In this document: piece after piece, positions 62,034 to 64,000 of the stretch | Layout of the letters: every line of letters starts with the position of its first letter | Numbering within the stretch: position 1 is the first letter of the stretch | Source of the DNA: Xanthomonas arboricola | GTDB taxonomy: Bacteria > Pseudomonadota > Gammaproteobacteria > Xanthomonadales > Xanthomonadaceae | NCBI RefSeq assembly: GCF_002940665.1 | Contig: NZ_MIGY01000001.1 | Coordinates: 434,001-498,000 of the forward strand | Reading direction: 5' to 3' | DNA length: 64,000 bases | Program-made: the position numbers and the translations under genes | Notes under the pieces: generated by a model | Told to the model about the DNA's origin: nothing | The model's input: only the letters and a program-made list of their open reading frames with translations | Database searches by the model: none

Positions 62034-64000
62034 ATGCACACCTCCAACGCACTCTCGCTTGCGATCTCGGTCGCACTCACCGTCTGTACGTTCGCTGCCA
62101 GTGCGCAATCGCAGCCTGCCCAGCCGCAGAAAACCCTGGACACCCTGATCGTCACCGGCACGCGCGTCAGCGACCGCACGGTGGCCGAATCCGAATCGCC
62201 GATCGACATCATCACCGAGCAGTCGCTGCAGGCCACCGGCGCCACCGACATCGCCACCGCGCTGGGCAAGCTGCTGCCGTCGCTGAACTTCCCGCGCCCG
62301 GCGATCTCCGACGGCAACGATGCCGCACGCCCGGCCACGCTGCGCGGCCTGTCGCCGGATGCGGTGCTGGTGCTGGTCGACGGCAAGCGCTATCACACCT
62401 CCTCCCTGATCAACTACAACCCGTATGTCGGCCGCGGCTCGGCACCGGCCGACCTGAACTCGCTGCCGATGTCGGCGATCGCGCGCATCGAAGTGCTGCG
62501 TGACGGCGCCTCGGCCCAGTACGGCTCCGATGCGATCGCCGGCGTGGTCAATATCGTGCTCAAGCATGGCGCCGATACCGGCAGCAACAGCGTGTCGATC
62601 AATGGCGGCATCATGGACAAGGGCGACGGCGAGCAGAACGGCATCGACGGCTCGGTCGGCCTGCCGTTCGGCGGCAGCGGCGGCGATGCCGCACCGGGCT
62701 GGGTGCGGTTGTCGTGGAATTACCAGAACACCATGAGCACCAACCGCGGCGAGAACACCAACCGCGCCACCACCGTGCCGGGCACGCCCAATCCGGGCGG
62801 TGTGCCCTACCAGCGCCACGGCGACCCGGCCTCCACGTTCTATCAGGGGCTGGCCGCATTCGGCTACGCGTTCTCGCCGAACCTGGAGCTGTACGGCCAT
62901 CTCAGCATGAGCCGTCGCGAGGTCACCTCCAACGGCTATTACCGCGCGGCCGACAACACCGCGCGCAATGTGCAGGCGATCTACCCGAACGGCTTCCTGC
63001 CGCAGATCTACAACCCCACCAACGACCGCTCGGCCGTACTGGGTTTGAAGGGCAGCACCGAGAGCGAATGGAACTGGGACGTGTCGGCCACCTACGGCAA
63101 GAACGACATGACCTTCAACATCCTCAACAGCATCAACACCAACCTGTACTACACCACCGGCAGCTCGCCGACCAACTTCAATTCCGGCGGCTTCGAAACC
63201 GAACAGGGCACGATCAACCTGGACGTCAACAAGTCCTTCGACTGGGGCCTGGCGTATCCGGTCAACGTGGCCTTCGGCGCCGAGCATCGCCAGGACCGCT
63301 ACCAGATCACCGCCGGCTCGCCGGAGTCGTACTTCTTCGATCCCAATACCATCAATCCCGACGACGGCGCGCCGTATCCGGGCGGCGCACAGGTGTTCTC
63401 CGGTCTGGAGCCGACGGTGGCCGGCAAGTTCGGACGCCACAGCAATGCGGTCTACGCCAACCTGGAAGCGGACATCACCGACAAGCTGTCCGGCGGCATC
63501 GCCGGGCGCTACGAAAACTACAGCGATGCCGGCTCCACGCGTTCGGGCAAGCTGTCGGCGCGCTACGCCTTCAGCGACACCTTCTCGCTGCGCGGCACCA
63601 TCTCCAACGGCTTCCGCGCACCGTCGCTGGCCCAGCAGAACTACGCCTCGGTGGTGACGCTGATCCAGAACGGCGAGCTGGTGCAGGTCGGTACCTACCG
63701 CACCTCCGACCCGGTCGCGGTGGCGCTGGGCGCCGGCCCGCTGAGCCCGGAGAAATCCACCAACTACGGCCTGGGCGGTGTGTGGCAGCCGACCGCCAGT
63801 TTCACCTCCAGCCTGGACGTCTACCAGATCCGCATCTGGGACCAGATCCTGTATTCGGACCAGTTGCAGCTGGCGCAGCCGATCGGCCAGGTGGCCGCGG
63901 TGCAGTTCTTCGTCAACGGCGCCACCAGCCGCACCCGTGGCGTGGACTGGATCAACAGCTATCTCGCCGACCTGGGCAGCTACGGCAAGCTCAATCTCAG
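62034..64000 (+). CDS. TonB-dependent receptor, array copy 3 (3' end missing)
   Basis: The first 655 codons of a third paralogue, cut by the window end. Signal peptide MHTSNALSLAISVALTVCTF (cleaved after ASAQ), KTLDTLIVTGTRVSDRTVAE, then the plug with LRGLSPDAVLVLVDGKRYHT and VLRDGASAQYGSDAIAGVVN. A longer loop (PGWVRLSWNYQNTMSTNRGE, then GTPNPGGVPYQRHGD) distinguishes its barrel from copies 1 and 2. The ATG at 62034 fits the signal peptide. About 140-150 residues should follow beyond the window. Confidence 0.92.
   Translation, partial: MHTSNALSLAISVALTVCTFAASAQSQPAQPQKTLDTLIVTGTRVSDRTVAESESPIDIITEQSLQATGATDIATALGKLLPSLNFPRPAISDGNDAARPATLRGLSPDAVLVLVDGKRYHTSSLINYNPYVGRGSAPADLNSLPMSAIARIEVLRDGASAQYGSDAIAGVVNIVLKHGADTGSNSVSINGGIMDKGDGEQNGIDGSVGLPFGGSGGDAAPGWVRLSWNYQNTMSTNRGENTNRATTVPGTPNPGGVPYQRHGDPASTFYQGLAAFGYAFSPNLELYGHLSMSRREVTSNGYYRAADNTARNVQAIYPNGFLPQIYNPTNDRSAVLGLKGSTESEWNWDVSATYGKNDMTFNILNSINTNLYYTTGSSPTNFNSGGFETEQGTINLDVNKSFDWGLAYPVNVAFGAEHRQDRYQITAGSPESYFFDPNTINPDDGAPYPGGAQVFSGLEPTVAGKFGRHSNAVYANLEADITDKLSGGIAGRYENYSDAGSTRSGKLSARYAFSDTFSLRGTISNGFRAPSLAQQNYASVVTLIQNGELVQVGTYRTSDPVAVALGAGPLSPEKSTNYGLGGVWQPTASFTSSLDVYQIRIWDQILYSDQLQLAQPIGQVAAVQFFVNGATSRTRGVDWINSYLADLGSYGKLNL

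Noticed and set aside
59567-62386. A 939-codon open frame antisense to the second and third array receptors
   Set aside because: It spans a gene boundary and a terminator on the other strand and shows only codon-mirror composition; the receptors are certain.

Overview
The window is 64 kb of high-GC, densely coded DNA from a gammaproteobacterium. It is almost certainly a Xanthomonas or a very close relative. The reasons are five large TonB-dependent receptors (TBDRs) in one window, a Tat-exported class A beta-lactamase divergent from an ampR-type regulator, a Tat-exported phospholipase C, a PQQ operon, PhoPQ-related and DUF3011 secreted proteins, and (GGGATTC)n-type repeats in many gaps. No insertion sequence, prophage, CRISPR array or rRNA was seen. 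There is one tRNA. The species is inferred, not demonstrated.

Layout. 1-3000: the pqqB(partial)-C-D-E operon, genes overlapping by 4 bases. 3063-5154: two secreted proteins, one of the PhoPQ-activated pathogenicity-related family. 5155-9244: a sugar-type module of LacI-like operator, glucokinase-family kinase and TBDR. 9494-16461: hrpA (minus), dps and recQ (plus). 16600-24749: small secreted and signalling genes (receiver-only protein, 36-residue membrane protein, chemoreceptor), an RsuA-like gene lacking the usual catalytic Asp, and a decayed patch holding a broken ORF and a truncated argO/argP pair. 24982-43043: a conserved proteobacterial block, read mostly on the minus strand: fmdB, aspS, yebC, ruvC, ruvA, ruvB, ybgC, tolQ, tolR, tolA, tolB, pal, cpoB, queE. 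queC and tRNA-Lys lie beyond it on the plus strand. The block has been opened by a DUF3011 gene, a GNAT gene, a hydrolase gene and kup, and its gaps carry inverted heptamer-type repeats. 43515-55834: an MFS transporter, another TBDR, phospholipase C, an esterase, bla/ampR, a YcxB-like protein and an ABC-F ATPase. 56012-64000: three paralogous TBDRs in tandem with a VOC-family protein after the first; the last receptor is cut by the window end.

Functions that work together. The tol-pal genes form the envelope-constriction machine. The ruv genes form the Holliday-junction resolvasome. queE and queC supply consecutive steps to the queuosine precursor preQ0. pqqB-E make the cofactor of quinoprotein dehydrogenases. 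The TBDR loci are substrate-uptake modules. Two of them, 54 kb apart, share a near-identical 14-bp LacI-type palindrome, which suggests a common regulator encoded elsewhere. No clearly new molecular system was identified. The most interesting items are the shared operator, the substituted active-site residues in two enzymes, the double 5'-truncated argO/argP relic, the receptor triplication, and the spread of the heptamer repeats into intergenic RNA and coding sequence.
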